A stretch of DNA of 64,000 nt from Paenibacillus solanacearum (lineage in GTDB: Bacteria > Bacillota > Bacilli > Paenibacillales > NBRC-103111), in assembly GCF_910593845.1 (NCBI RefSeq), contig NZ_CAJVAS010000025.1:29009-93008 (forward strand), in the 5' to 3' direction. The stretch's first letter is position 1, and every line of letters starts with the position of its first letter. The notes under the pieces were generated by a model that was not told the origin of the DNA, made no database searches, and was given only the letters and a program-made list of their open reading frames with translations. Both the position numbers and the translations under genes were made by a program. Shown one piece after another: positions 27,724 through 35,997 of the stretch.

Positions 27724-28734
27724 TTAGCCTCCAATTTGCGACATTTCAATTTTGGGCAAGGAGTGCGTATTGGTCATTCGATCTTCCGAATAGCTGTCTG
27801 ACCTTGCGGTCCAAACGTCTTCAATGAACTTGGCGATGTCGCGATCCGTTTGATCGGATCGAAGAAGCGCACGCAAATCGTGCCCACGGGAAGCAAATAA
27901 ACAAGTGTACAGCTTCCCTTCTGCGGAAATTCTCGCACGTGAGCATGTAGAGCAAAAAGCTTCGCTGACCGACGAGATAATTCCGATTTCTTCATTACTC
28001 CCCTTGTAGCGGTACCGTGAAGCGACCTCACCGTTGTAAAGCGCGTCCACCGGTTCAAGCGGCATGCTCTCCTGGATGATTTCCAGTATTTCTTTTTTGG
28101 TGACTACGTTATCCAGCTTCCAGCCGTTCGTATTGCCGACATCCATAAATTCGATGAATCGAAGCGAATGCTTCCTTTCCCGGAAATACGATGCCATCGG
28201 TAAAATATCCTGATCGTTGATCCCCTTCTGGACGACCATATTAATTTTCACTTTCATGCCTGATTGCTCTGCCGCTTCAATGCCATCCAATACAGGCTGA
28301 ACCCCGCTTTTTCCGCCGTTCATCAAACGGAATCGCGCATCGTCCAGGGAATCGAGACTGACGGTAACCCGCTTGAGGCCCGCTTCCCTAAGCGCTTTGG
28401 CGTATTTCGGAAGAAGGACGCCATTGGTCGTCATCGCGATGTCCTCAACGCCCTCAATCTGGTTCAACGCGCGGATGAGCGTAGGGAGGTCTTTCCTCAT
28501 CAACGGCTCTCCGCCGGTAATACGCAATTTTTTGACGCCAGAAGAGACGAAGATTCGGGCTAAGCGGGTCATCTCTTCGTAGGTCAGTATGCTGTCTTTA
28601 GGCAAAAATTCATAATCTGGCCCGAAAATTTCGGAGGGCATGCAATAGCGGCAGCGGAAATTGCACCGGTCTGTGACGGATATTCTCAAATCCCGCAAAG
28701 TACGATGCCGCAAGTCTGTCAGTTGATTCGCCAC
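27724..28734 (-). CDS. moaA: GTP 3',8-cyclase MoaA
   Basis: 336 residues from a GTG start at 28734 behind GAGGTG. The radical SAM cluster motif CNFRCRYC is near residue 23, the second cluster is formed by the CSTC and later Cys near residue 268-285, and the chain ends in the essential GG. MoaA opens GTP with S-adenosylmethionine chemistry as the first step of molybdenum cofactor synthesis. It follows fdhD by 38 bp on the same strand, so the two form an operon. MoaC, MoaD/E and MoaB or MogA are not in the window and must lie elsewhere. Confidence 0.95.
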   Translation of the reverse strand: MANQLTDLRHRTLRDLRISVTDRCNFRCRYCMPSEIFGPDYEFLPKDSILTYEEMTRLARIFVSSGVKKLRITGGEPLMRKDLPTLIRALNQIEGVEDIAMTTNGVLLPKYAKALREAGLKRVTVSLDSLDDARFRLMNGGKSGVQPVLDGIEAAEQSGMKVKINMVVQKGINDQDILPMASYFRERKHSLRFIEFMDVGNTNGWKLDNVVTKKEILEIIQESMPLEPVDALYNGEVASRYRYKGSNEEIGIISSVSEAFCSTCSRARISAEGKLYTCLFASRGHDLRALLRSDQTDRDIAKFIEDVWTARSDSYSEDRMTNTHSLPKIEMSQIGG

Positions 28735-28772
28735 CGTTTGGTCACCTCGATTTCGAAAGGGATGTATTCATT

Positions 28773-29570
28773 TCAAGATATTCCCTCAATCCTTGAAGGA
28801 TGGGTGTATACATTTAAAGAGTGATTGCGAATAAATCCGACCGTTGTCATTCCCAATTCATCCGCCAGCTGAAGAGCAAGCTCCGTCGGGGCCGACTTCG
28901 AAAGTACGATCTCGCACCCGATCTTGGCAACTTTCAATAAAATTTCGGATGAGATCCGCCCGCTGAATACAATAATTTTTCCTTTTAAAGAAATATGATG
29001 TTTTAAACAATAGCCATAAATTTTATCCAGCGCATTATGCCGGCCGATATCCGCTCTCGATAAAATAATTCCCTGCTTATCGCAAAGCGCGGCATTATGG
29101 ACTCCGCCGGTCTCTTGGAAAGTCTCTGCGGAGCTATGCATGAGTCCTATTAAACGAAAGCAGTCATCGAATGACAACGTCACATGAATCGTTGACATGT
29201 TTTTTGCCGTTTTGGCATCGTTCATAAAATAGAAGCCCTGCCGGCTTTTCCCGCAGCAGGAAGTGATGTAGCGTTTCGAATGAAATTTTTGATAGAATGC
29301 ATTCATTTGTTTTGTCTTGATATGAACGAAGCCTGCGCTTTCTTCAAACCAGAGATGATCGATGTCCTCATAACGTTGTATGACACCTTCGGATGCGAGG
29401 AACCCGATGACCATATCTTCGATGTATTCCGGCGAGCTGACCAGGGTGGCGAACTCCTCGCCATTGATTTTAATGGTTACGGGATACTCTGTCACGATCT
29501 TATCCTGCAATCGCTTGATTTCGCCATGCTGGAAACGGATGATCTCGCGTGAATGTTCGACTGGCTTCAC
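28773..29570 (-). CDS. fdhD: Formate dehydrogenase accessory sulfurtransferase FdhD
   Basis: 265 residues, GTG start at 29570. FdhD passes sulfur from a cysteine desulfurase to the bis-MGD cofactor of formate dehydrogenase. The cysteine loop reads TSCCGKSRQ (near residue 115) where enterobacterial FdhD has CGVCG, so the first Cys is retained and the second replaced by Ser. The C-terminal region has SRADIGRHNALDK, the conserved nucleotide/cofactor patch. It is transcribed away from moeA from overlapping divergent promoters through a long leader with a terminator hairpin. Confidence 0.93.
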   Translation of the reverse strand: MKPVEHSREIIRFQHGEIKRLQDKIVTEYPVTIKINGEEFATLVSSPEYIEDMVIGFLASEGVIQRYEDIDHLWFEESAGFVHIKTKQMNAFYQKFHSKRYITSCCGKSRQGFYFMNDAKTAKNMSTIHVTLSFDDCFRLIGLMHSSAETFQETGGVHNAALCDKQGIILSRADIGRHNALDKIYGYCLKHHISLKGKIIVFSGRISSEILLKVAKIGCEIVLSKSAPTELALQLADELGMTTVGFIRNHSLNVYTHPSRIEGIS

Positions 29571-29672
29571 ATTCTCACACCCTTACCGTCGTTATTGGAA
29601 TGAAGCCGATGATTCAAGACGTACTAACGCAAGCGTTCCGAAAGAACCTTCCCTGCACCTGCGATTGAAGTT

Positions 29673-29721
29673 AAAAAAATAGCATTAACAAAACTCATCG
29701 CCCGGAAGAGTCTGTTAATGC
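29673..29721 (-). terminator. Terminator hairpin in the fdhD leader
   Basis: On the minus strand GCATTAACA (29721-29713) pairs with TGTTAATGC (29690-29682), with an inner GACTC/GAGT pairing, followed by TATTTTTTT. It lies about 100 bases before fdhD and about 100 bases after the minus-strand promoter, the layout of an attenuator or riboswitch expression platform. Confidence 0.65.
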
Positions 29722-29799
29722 GCCTTAACCCCCGACCATAACGGGTAGGGAAATCACTCTAACATGAATCGTTGGCAAACCTGCGGAAATGAACCTGTC

Positions 29800-29849
29800 T
29801 TGGTAATCCCCGTTTGTTTTATTATAATAAGGTTCAGTTCAAATAACAA
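29800..29849. promoter_or_regulatory. Overlapping divergent promoters of moeA and fdhD
   Basis: Plus strand: TTGGTA (29800-29805), 17 bp, TATAAT (29823-29828) toward moeA. Minus strand: TTGTTA (29849-29844), 17 bp, TATAAT (29826-29821) toward fdhD. The two -10 boxes overlap in the palindrome ATTATAAT, so polymerase can probably occupy only one at a time. Confidence 0.8.
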
Positions 29850-29900
29850 TTCGGAATTGTGGCGAAAATGAGTGAAAACCGGGAGAGAGGATGTCTTACT

Positions 29901-31139
29901 ATGAAATGGAATCGGCAGGCAATGGATGTCGGCGAGGCGCAGCAACGATTATTATCCCATGTTCGGCTGCAGTCGTCGGAATGTCTGGAGCTTCGGCACG
30001 CTTTCGGCAGAAGATTGGCCGAAGACATTATTGCCGCCCATGACGTGCCGCACTTTGTGAAATCTGGCGTAGATGGATTTGCGGTCAAATCGGACGATGT
30101 TCGCGGCGCCGGCATAGACAACAACCCCGTCTTGTTGGAGGTGATCCAAACGATTCCTTGCGGCACGATCCCCACTTTGCCTATTGGCCAAGGACAGGCT
30201 TCCCGCATTATGACGGGCGCACCTCTGCCGGTCGGTGCAGATACCGTAGTCATGTTCGAAATGACGGAAGATCGTGAGATCGGCGGCAAACGTTTCGTAG
30301 CCGTAATGAAGGAGCAGGAACCAAGGAGAAATATTTCTTTCATCGGCGAGGAAATGAAAGAAAACGAGTATCTGTTCGGGACAGGACAGAGGATCAATGC
30401 CGGGGAAGCTTCGCTTCTGGCGGCATTCGGTTATGAAAAGGTAAATGTCTTTGAAAAGATCAAGGTGGCGATCTTCACCACCGGGTCGGAATTGCTGGAT
30501 ATCGGCTCGCCGCTGCAGCCGGGAAAAATAAGAAACAGCAATCTGTATTTGTTGACATGCCTTGTACAGGAAGCGGGAGGTGAAGTCGTTCATTTCGCCA
30601 TGCTTCCCGACCAAATCGAGCAAGCTAAAAAAACGATCTATGATGTGATAGACGCCGTTGATTTGATCATCACCTCCGGCGGAGTATCCGTAGGCGACTA
30701 TGATATTATGGCGGACTTCTTTAACGAACTTGAGGGTACGCTATTTTTTAACAAAATCGCCATGCGTCCCGGAAGCGTGACGACAGCGGGCGTCTCCCGC
30801 AATACGCTGTTGTTCGGACTATCCGGCAATCCGGGTGCCTGCTTCGTAGGGTTCAAGCTGTTCGTCCTCCCCGTGATGTATGCCATGCATGGAAAAAAAG
30901 ACCCGTATCCTCATAAATTCAGAGCTTATCTGAAAGGCGATTTTACAAAAGGAAATGTGTTTACGCGCTATGTTCGCGGGAGAAGCTTCATTCAGGATGG
31001 CCGGGTGTTCGTAGAGCCTGTAGGGAAGGATCAGTCCAGCGTCTCCCTCTCCATCAAAGATTCGGATTGTCTTATTATGATCCCTCCAGGCGGGCGAGGC
31101 AAACAAGATGGAGATTTCGTAGAGGTAATGAAGCTTTGA
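29901..31139 (+). CDS. moeA: Molybdopterin molybdotransferase MoeA
   Basis: 412 residues from ATG 29901 (GGGAGAGAGG upstream). Conserved segments are intact: HDVPHFVKSGVDGFAV near residue 47, the SGGVSVGDYD loop near 260, and LSGNPGAC near 305. MoeA inserts molybdate into adenylated molybdopterin. It has its own promoter and is separated from the formate dehydrogenase gene by a 315-bp region containing a terminator. A perfect inverted repeat (ATCCAAAT-CC-ATTTGGAT, 31140-31157) starts at the stop codon. Confidence 0.94.
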   Translation: MKWNRQAMDVGEAQQRLLSHVRLQSSECLELRHAFGRRLAEDIIAAHDVPHFVKSGVDGFAVKSDDVRGAGIDNNPVLLEVIQTIPCGTIPTLPIGQGQASRIMTGAPLPVGADTVVMFEMTEDREIGGKRFVAVMKEQEPRRNISFIGEEMKENEYLFGTGQRINAGEASLLAAFGYEKVNVFEKIKVAIFTTGSELLDIGSPLQPGKIRNSNLYLLTCLVQEAGGEVVHFAMLPDQIEQAKKTIYDVIDAVDLIITSGGVSVGDYDIMADFFNELEGTLFFNKIAMRPGSVTTAGVSRNTLLFGLSGNPGACFVGFKLFVLPVMYAMHGKKDPYPHKFRAYLKGDFTKGNVFTRYVRGRSFIQDGRVFVEPVGKDQSSVSLSIKDSDCLIMIPPGGRGKQDGDFVEVMKL

Positions 31140-31214
31140 ATCCAAATCCATTTGGATACCTAAACGTGCTGCCAAAAACATATGGATTACAATAGAATCA
31201 AATTCACATGTTGA

Positions 31215-31313
31215 ATGGGGTTGGAGTTTTTGAAAAAGCACGTTGATGGATTCATTCTTATTGATGCGCAGGCAGGGATGCTGCCCGCCGTTACGATCTT
31301 ACTATCATGGTAG
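31215..31313 (+). CDS. Possible 32-residue leader peptide
   Basis: ATG 31215 opens a frame encoding MGLEFLKKHVDG followed by a hydrophobic stretch ending in ILLSW. There is no clear ribosome binding site. It sits upstream of the terminator hairpin in the formate dehydrogenase leader. It may be a leader peptide, a decayed gene end or chance. Confidence 0.2.
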   Translation: MGLEFLKKHVDGFILIDAQAGMLPAVTILLSW

Positions 31314-31348
31314 ACAGGCTTTTTAAGTATGAATATGCTCAAATGACC

Positions 31349-31408
31349 ACTCCACCATAAGTGACATGTGCCCCTAGTCAGACACATGTTCTTGTGGTGG
31401 AGTTTTTT
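31349..31408 (+). terminator. Terminator-type hairpin upstream of formate dehydrogenase
   Basis: ACTCCACCA (31349-31357) pairs with TGGTGGAGT (31395-31403), and ACATGTG with CACATGT inside, followed by TTTTTT. It ends moeA transcription or acts as an attenuator for the dehydrogenase gene. Confidence 0.75.
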
Positions 31409-31454
31409 GCGCCATCCCATTTGCCCCATCCCAATTGAAAGGAGTCTTTTTCGC

Positions 31455-34400
31455 ATGAGTGAAAACACAACAGCCAGCATTGTATTGAATGGAAAGGAGT
31501 ACAAGGTTCAAGCCGGTTCAACCATACTAGAGGCAATAAACAAGAACGATACTCCTTACCCCCAAATCTGTTACGTTCCGGAGGTAGATCCGATTCGCAC
31601 CTGCGATACCTGTATTGTCGAAGCGGATGGGAAGCTTGTACGGTCCTGTTCTACGATCGTGACGGACGGGATGAACATTCGATTGTCCACGGAGCGTGCC
31701 AAGGCGGCGCAGACCGAGGCGATGGATCGGCTGCTGGAAAACCATCTTCTGTACTGCACCGTCTGCGACAACAATAATGGCAATTGCAAGCTGCATAACA
31801 CCGTGGAAATGATGGGGATCGAGCATCAAGCATACCCGTATAAGCCGAAGGCGGATCCTTGCGAAGTCGATATGTCGCATCCGTTCTACCGCTATGACCC
31901 CAATCAATGCATCGCGTGCGGGCAATGCGTCGAAGTATGCCAAAATCTTCAGGTCAACGAGACGCTGTCCATCGATTGGGAAGCCGAACGCCCTCGCGTC
32001 ATCTGGGACAGCGGCGTGGCGATCAACGACTCCTCTTGCGTCAGCTGCGGGCAATGCGTGACGGTTTGTCCTTGCAACGCGCTTATGGAAAAATCAATGC
32101 TCGGCGAAGCCGGATTTATGAGCGGAATCGATACCGACCTGCTGCAGCCGATGATTCACTTGATCAAAGAAGTGGAGCCAGGTTACAGCGGCATCTTTGC
32201 CCTTTCCGAGGCGGAAGCTGCGATGCGTAAAACGCGCACCAAAAAAACGAAAACCGTCTGTACGTTCTGCGGGGTCGGCTGTTCCTTCGAGGTATGGACC
32301 AAAGGCCGTAAAATTTTGAAGGTTCAACCCGTTTCGGATGCTCCTGTGAACGGGATTTCCACTTGCGTCAAAGGGAAGTTCGGGTGGGACTTTGTCAATA
32401 GCGAGGAACGTCTGACGAAGCCGTTAATCCGTCAAGGCGATGAATTTGTTGAAGCGACTTGGGAAGAGGCGTTAAGCCTTATGGCCGGCAAGCTGGGAGC
32501 GATCAAAGAAACGTACGGGAGCAGCGCGCTCGGGTTCATTTCTTCATCCAAATTCACGAACGAAGAAAACTATTTGATGCAGAAGCTGGCCCGGCAGGTG
32601 TTCCAAACCAACAACGTGGATAACTGCTCCCGCTACTGTCAATCCCCGGCATCCTGGGGACTTCAGCAGACCGGCGGCATTGGCGGCGACTCGGGTACGA
32701 TTAAGGACCTCAGCTCCGCTGGTCTTGTCATCCTGGTCGGATGCGCTCCGGCCGAAGCTCATCCGGTGCTCGCCACACGCATCAAACGCGCGCATAAATT
32801 GCACGGCCAAAAGCTGATCTCCGTTGATCTTCGCAGACATGAAATGGCGGATCGCGCCGATCTGTTCATCCGTCCGAAGCAAGGAACGGATTATGTCTGG
32901 TTATCGGCCGTCGCCAAATACATGATCGATCAAAACTGGCATGATCCGAAATTTATAGAAGCGCATGTAAATTTTTATCCGGAATACATGAAGCTCCTGC
33001 AGCGGTTCACACTGGAATTCGCAGAACAAGAAACGGGCATTTCCCAGGAAACCTTGATCCGAGTAGCCACGATGATTCGCGACGCCGACGGAACGGCGAT
33101 TTGCTGGGGCATGGGCGTCACGCAGAACGTAGCGGGCTCTTATACGTCCGCCGCGATTGCGAACCTGCTGCTCATTACCGGCAACTTTATGCGCCCCGGC
33201 GCAGGCGCGTTTCCGCTCCGCGGCCATAACAACGTGCAGGGCGCATCGGACATGGGAACCATGCCTAACATTTTTCCGGGGTACCAGCCCGTTACGGACG
33301 ACGCGATCCGCGCCAAATTCGAAGCGGCCTACGGCGTTGCCCTTCCCGGCCAGGCAGGTCTGGACAATATTCAAATGCTGGAGGCGATTGAGCGCGGCGA
33401 GCTGAAGGCGATGTATATCGCAGGCGAAGAGATGGCATGGGTCGATGCGAATTCCTGTCATACCCAGGAGATGCTCTCGAAGCTCGATTTCCTTGTCGTG
33501 CAGGACGTGTTTTTTAGCAAGACGGCGGAATTTGCCGATATTGTACTGCCTGCCGCGCCGTCGCTTGAGAAAGAAGGCACCTTTACCAATACCGAACGCC
33601 GGGTGCAGCGGCTCTATCAAGCGCTTGAGCCCCAAGGCGACAGCAAGCCCGACTGGTGGATCTTTCAAGAGGTCGCCAGGCATATGGGATTTGAATGGAG
33701 TTATAAGCATCCTGGCGAAATTTTCGAAGAGATGGCTTCGCTCACGCCGTTCTTCTCTCAGTGCAATTACGAACGGTTGGAGGGCTGGAACAGCTTCCAC
33801 TGGGGATCTCCTGACGGAAGCAATACGCCTGTGCTTCATACCCAGGGCTTCAATTTCCCGGATAAAAAAGCGCGTCTTGCGCTCTTTGACTACATTCCTC
33901 CGGCGGAATTCCCTGAGCAGTTCGACTTGTCGCTGAACAACGGCCGTTTGCTGGAGCAGTTTCACGAAGGAAATTTGACCAACAAGTCCAGCGGGATTCA
34001 ACATAAGCTGCCTGAAGTATTCGTAGAAGTATCGCCTGAGCTTGCAAGCGAGCGTGGAGTCAAGGACGGCACGTTGGTGCGTCTGGAATCGCCTTACGGG
34101 GCGATCAAGCTGCGAGCGGTCGTCTCTGACCGGGTGGAAGGGAAGAGCATATACGTCCCCATGCACTCGACCAGCCACGAGAGCGCCATTAACTTGCTTA
34201 CCGGAGGAGCGGTTGATGTTCAAACGCATACGCCGGCTTACAAGCAGATTAAGGTCCGGATGCAAATTCTGGAATTGGAAGGCAGCAATCCGCTGCCGAG
34301 AACGAGCCCGCGTTATAAAAAACGGCATCCGCAAAACGGGGTCGAAGTCCAGCGGAAATGGAATCGTCCCGGTTATGTTTCGCTGGTAGATCGAGATTAA
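31455..34400 (+). CDS. Molybdopterin formate dehydrogenase alpha subunit, YjgC/YrhE type
   Basis: ATG 31455 follows AAAGGAG and gives 981 residues. Order: N-terminal 2Fe-2S ferredoxin-like domain (CYVPEVDPIRTCDTC), a His/Cys cluster segment (CTVCDNNNGNCKLH), two 4Fe-4S motifs (CIACGQCVEVCQ and CVSCGQCVTVC), then the molybdopterin oxidoreductase with its own cluster (CTFCGVGC near residue 270). The metal ligand is Cys in NCSRYCQSP, not selenocysteine. The C-terminal MGD-binding domain is complete. It oxidises formate with bis-MGD; cytoplasmic, no Tat signal. The neighbours fdhD, moeA and moaA supply the cofactor, and the DUF1641 gene after 13 bp is its usual partner. Confidence 0.93.
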   Translation: MSENTTASIVLNGKEYKVQAGSTILEAINKNDTPYPQICYVPEVDPIRTCDTCIVEADGKLVRSCSTIVTDGMNIRLSTERAKAAQTEAMDRLLENHLLYCTVCDNNNGNCKLHNTVEMMGIEHQAYPYKPKADPCEVDMSHPFYRYDPNQCIACGQCVEVCQNLQVNETLSIDWEAERPRVIWDSGVAINDSSCVSCGQCVTVCPCNALMEKSMLGEAGFMSGIDTDLLQPMIHLIKEVEPGYSGIFALSEAEAAMRKTRTKKTKTVCTFCGVGCSFEVWTKGRKILKVQPVSDAPVNGISTCVKGKFGWDFVNSEERLTKPLIRQGDEFVEATWEEALSLMAGKLGAIKETYGSSALGFISSSKFTNEENYLMQKLARQVFQTNNVDNCSRYCQSPASWGLQQTGGIGGDSGTIKDLSSAGLVILVGCAPAEAHPVLATRIKRAHKLHGQKLISVDLRRHEMADRADLFIRPKQGTDYVWLSAVAKYMIDQNWHDPKFIEAHVNFYPEYMKLLQRFTLEFAEQETGISQETLIRVATMIRDADGTAICWGMGVTQNVAGSYTSAAIANLLLITGNFMRPGAGAFPLRGHNNVQGASDMGTMPNIFPGYQPVTDDAIRAKFEAAYGVALPGQAGLDNIQMLEAIERGELKAMYIAGEEMAWVDANSCHTQEMLSKLDFLVVQDVFFSKTAEFADIVLPAAPSLEKEGTFTNTERRVQRLYQALEPQGDSKPDWWIFQEVARHMGFEWSYKHPGEIFEEMASLTPFFSQCNYERLEGWNSFHWGSPDGSNTPVLHTQGFNFPDKKARLALFDYIPPAEFPEQFDLSLNNGRLLEQFHEGNLTNKSSGIQHKLPEVFVEVSPELASERGVKDGTLVRLESPYGAIKLRAVVSDRVEGKSIYVPMHSTSHESAINLLTGGAVDVQTHTPAYKQIKVRMQILELEGSNPLPRTSPRYKKRHPQNGVEVQRKWNRPGYVSLVDRD

Positions 34401-34413
34401 GGAGGAATCCCAT

Positions 34414-34893
34414 ATGGCAAAGCCGATTAGGGCGATCAAGAAGACGATTCGTACGGAAGAAGAAAAGAAGAAGGAATCGCTGGATCAGCTGGCCTCCGAG
34501 CTGGCGGACCACGACGCCGCACTTAAAAAGACGCTGGAGCTGGTTCGGGAGCTTCATGACAGCGGCATTCTTGAAGCGGCGCACGCGATGCTGAAGGCCA
34601 AAACGGACATCGCCAAAATCGCTGTCGAGCAAGCGACCCGGAAACCGGTCACCAACATGATCCATCACGTCATGGGCGCGGCGGGAGTCATGGCGGAGAT
34701 CGAGCCGGAGCTTACGAAAAAGCTGCTAACCAGCGTGGCCGCCGGCATGGAAGAAGCAAAAGATCACCTGTCATCACCCCCAAAAGTCGGGCTGCTCGAC
34801 CTGTTGAAAGCGATGAACGATCCGGACGTCAACCGCGCCGTCGGTTTTGGCATTCGTTTCCTGAAAGGCATGGGCAAAGGGTTAAAGGAGTAA
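34414..34893 (+). CDS. DUF1641 protein, formate dehydrogenase partner (YjgD/YrhD type)
   Basis: 159 residues behind AAGGAGG, 13 bp after the dehydrogenase. The protein is helical with the DUF1641 core DLLKAMNDPDVNRAVGFG near the C-terminus. In Bacillus, yjgD and yrhD follow yjgC and yrhE in the same way, so this is the family partner. Its molecular role is not established; a structural or electron-transfer adaptor is possible. No cofactor motif is visible. Confidence 0.88.
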   Translation: MAKPIRAIKKTIRTEEEKKKESLDQLASELADHDAALKKTLELVRELHDSGILEAAHAMLKAKTDIAKIAVEQATRKPVTNMIHHVMGAAGVMAEIEPELTKKLLTSVAAGMEEAKDHLSSPPKVGLLDLLKAMNDPDVNRAVGFGIRFLKGMGKGLKE

Positions 34894-35065
34894 TGACTTT
34901 CGCTTGCTGGGCTGGAGAACTACTATCACAAGCTTGCGAAGCATAAGATTGCGGGATAGGCGGTAGCCCGAATCTTGCTGCGCGAGAAAAACAGGATAAG
35001 AGTCCAATCCGTATTCCGCTTATGATCATATAATGCATAAGCTTCAAGCGGAAGGAGGAGTTCTG

Positions 35066-35179
35066 ATGGGAAACATCGGTTATGGTGGTGCAAGCTGCGC
35101 TGGCGCGTTTACTAGCACAGGCGTGATCCTTGTTCTCTTCATTCTGTTGGTTATTGTATCTCGCGCATGGGGGATCTAA
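35066..35179 (+). CDS. YjcZ-family spore-associated peptide 1
   Basis: 37 residues behind GGAAGGAGGAG. A glycine-rich start (MGNIGYGGASCAG) leads into a single hydrophobic segment, VILVLFILLVIVSRAWGI. This is the YjcZ-family pattern, tiny membrane peptides associated with sporulation in Bacillota. It has its own terminator and is very similar to the peptide at 51986-52084. Confidence 0.85.
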   Translation: MGNIGYGGASCAGAFTSTGVILVLFILLVIVSRAWGI

Positions 35180-35198
35180 TGACGTGACCGCGGAATAA

Positions 35199-35221
35199 CC
35201 CGGCTTCGGCCGGGCTTTTTT
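35199..35221 (+). terminator. Terminator after YjcZ peptide 1
   Basis: CCCGGC-TTCG-GCCGGG followed by CTTTTTT; a UUCG-type tetraloop stem. Confidence 0.85.
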
Positions 35222-35361
35222 GCGTTCAACCGCCTTTTTTGCGGAGAAAAGCAGATATTCCACTTTGTTTGGCGAACGCTGACTACCTTTGTCAGCGCGG
35301 CAGGGGAATGCGGATGGTGCAGCGAATACGTTATCAAAAGATCGCGGGAGGGTGATCAGAG

Positions 35362-35916
35362 ATGATGTATTCGACGAAGGAAGCGGCGCAGCTGCTGCAG
35401 GTCAGTCCGACGACAATCAAACGGTGGGCATCTCACTTTCAGCACCGGTTTTCGAAAGACGAGCTTGGGCATTACGTGTTTGAGGAAAGCGACATGGAGA
35501 AACTCGCATTCATCAAGCAGCAACTGGAGCTTAAGCTCAGCTTAAGCCAGATTGACTTGCCGGAGGAGAAGCCAGCCGCGCGCCAATCGAAGCCCCTGCC
35601 GGCGGACACGGGACAAGCTTCCGATGCTCATGCCTCTTCGTTCACCCGCATGACGGCGCAGTATGGAGAAATCGAAAAGAGACTACGGCATGTCGAGAAC
35701 AAGCTTACGGAAAAAGCCGACGATATCGTGTGTTTGCAGCTGCTGGAGCACCGGCGGGAGCTCGAGGAAATATCGAGAACGGTAAGACAGCTGTCACAGC
35801 ATATGGAAGAAGTGGCATGCTCCCTGGCGGATATGCATAAACAGACGGAAGCGCGCGAACGCGAACAGCCGCCGACCAAACGCCGAAGGCTGCTCGCCAG
35901 CTTATTTTCATTTTAA
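35362..35916 (+). CDS. RacA-like MerR-type HTH/coiled-coil protein
   Basis: 184 residues behind GGGAGGGTG. The N-terminus is a MerR-like helix-turn-helix (YSTKEAAQLLQVSPTTIKRW, about residues 3-22) followed by ELGHYVFEESDMEKL. The C-terminal half is a predicted coiled coil (about residues 95-165). RacA has the same size and plan; it anchors chromosome origins at the cell pole when B. subtilis sporulates. Sequence similarity is recognisable mainly in the HTH, so the role is a good guess, not proven. It stands between two terminators as a single gene. Confidence 0.65.
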   Translation: MMYSTKEAAQLLQVSPTTIKRWASHFQHRFSKDELGHYVFEESDMEKLAFIKQQLELKLSLSQIDLPEEKPAARQSKPLPADTGQASDAHASSFTRMTAQYGEIEKRLRHVENKLTEKADDIVCLQLLEHRRELEEISRTVRQLSQHMEEVACSLADMHKQTEAREREQPPTKRRRLLASLFSF

Positions 35917-35921
35917 TACCG

Positions 35922-35970
35922 AAGGAGGACACGGCTGCCGCCGAGCGGCAGCGCGGGTCCTCCTTTTGTT
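35922..35970. terminator. Terminator between RacA-like and EEP genes
   Basis: AAGGAGGAC (35922-35930) pairs with GTCCTCCTT (35957-35965), with inner CTGCCG/GCGGCAG pairing, followed by TTGTTTT. It can serve both convergent genes. Confidence 0.75.
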
Positions 35971-35997
35971 TTGACCCGATTGTCGGGTATCGGACGG

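Larger units (their letters stand above)
31140..31454 (+). other. moeA-fdh intergenic region
   Basis: 315 bp. It begins with an 8-bp inverted repeat, then contains a 32-codon reading frame (31215-31313) and ends in a strong terminator-type hairpin 46 bp before the formate dehydrogenase start. No good promoter is visible downstream of that hairpin except possibly within the last 45 bp. Confidence 0.5.

Noticed and set aside
29571..29815. fdhD leader as a known Moco riboswitch
   Set aside because: I could not find the conserved elements of that motif by eye; it is kept only as an undefined leader.
32901..34439. 512-codon minus-strand frame opposite formate dehydrogenase
   Set aside because: Shadow frame; the plus-strand product is a complete, recognised enzyme.
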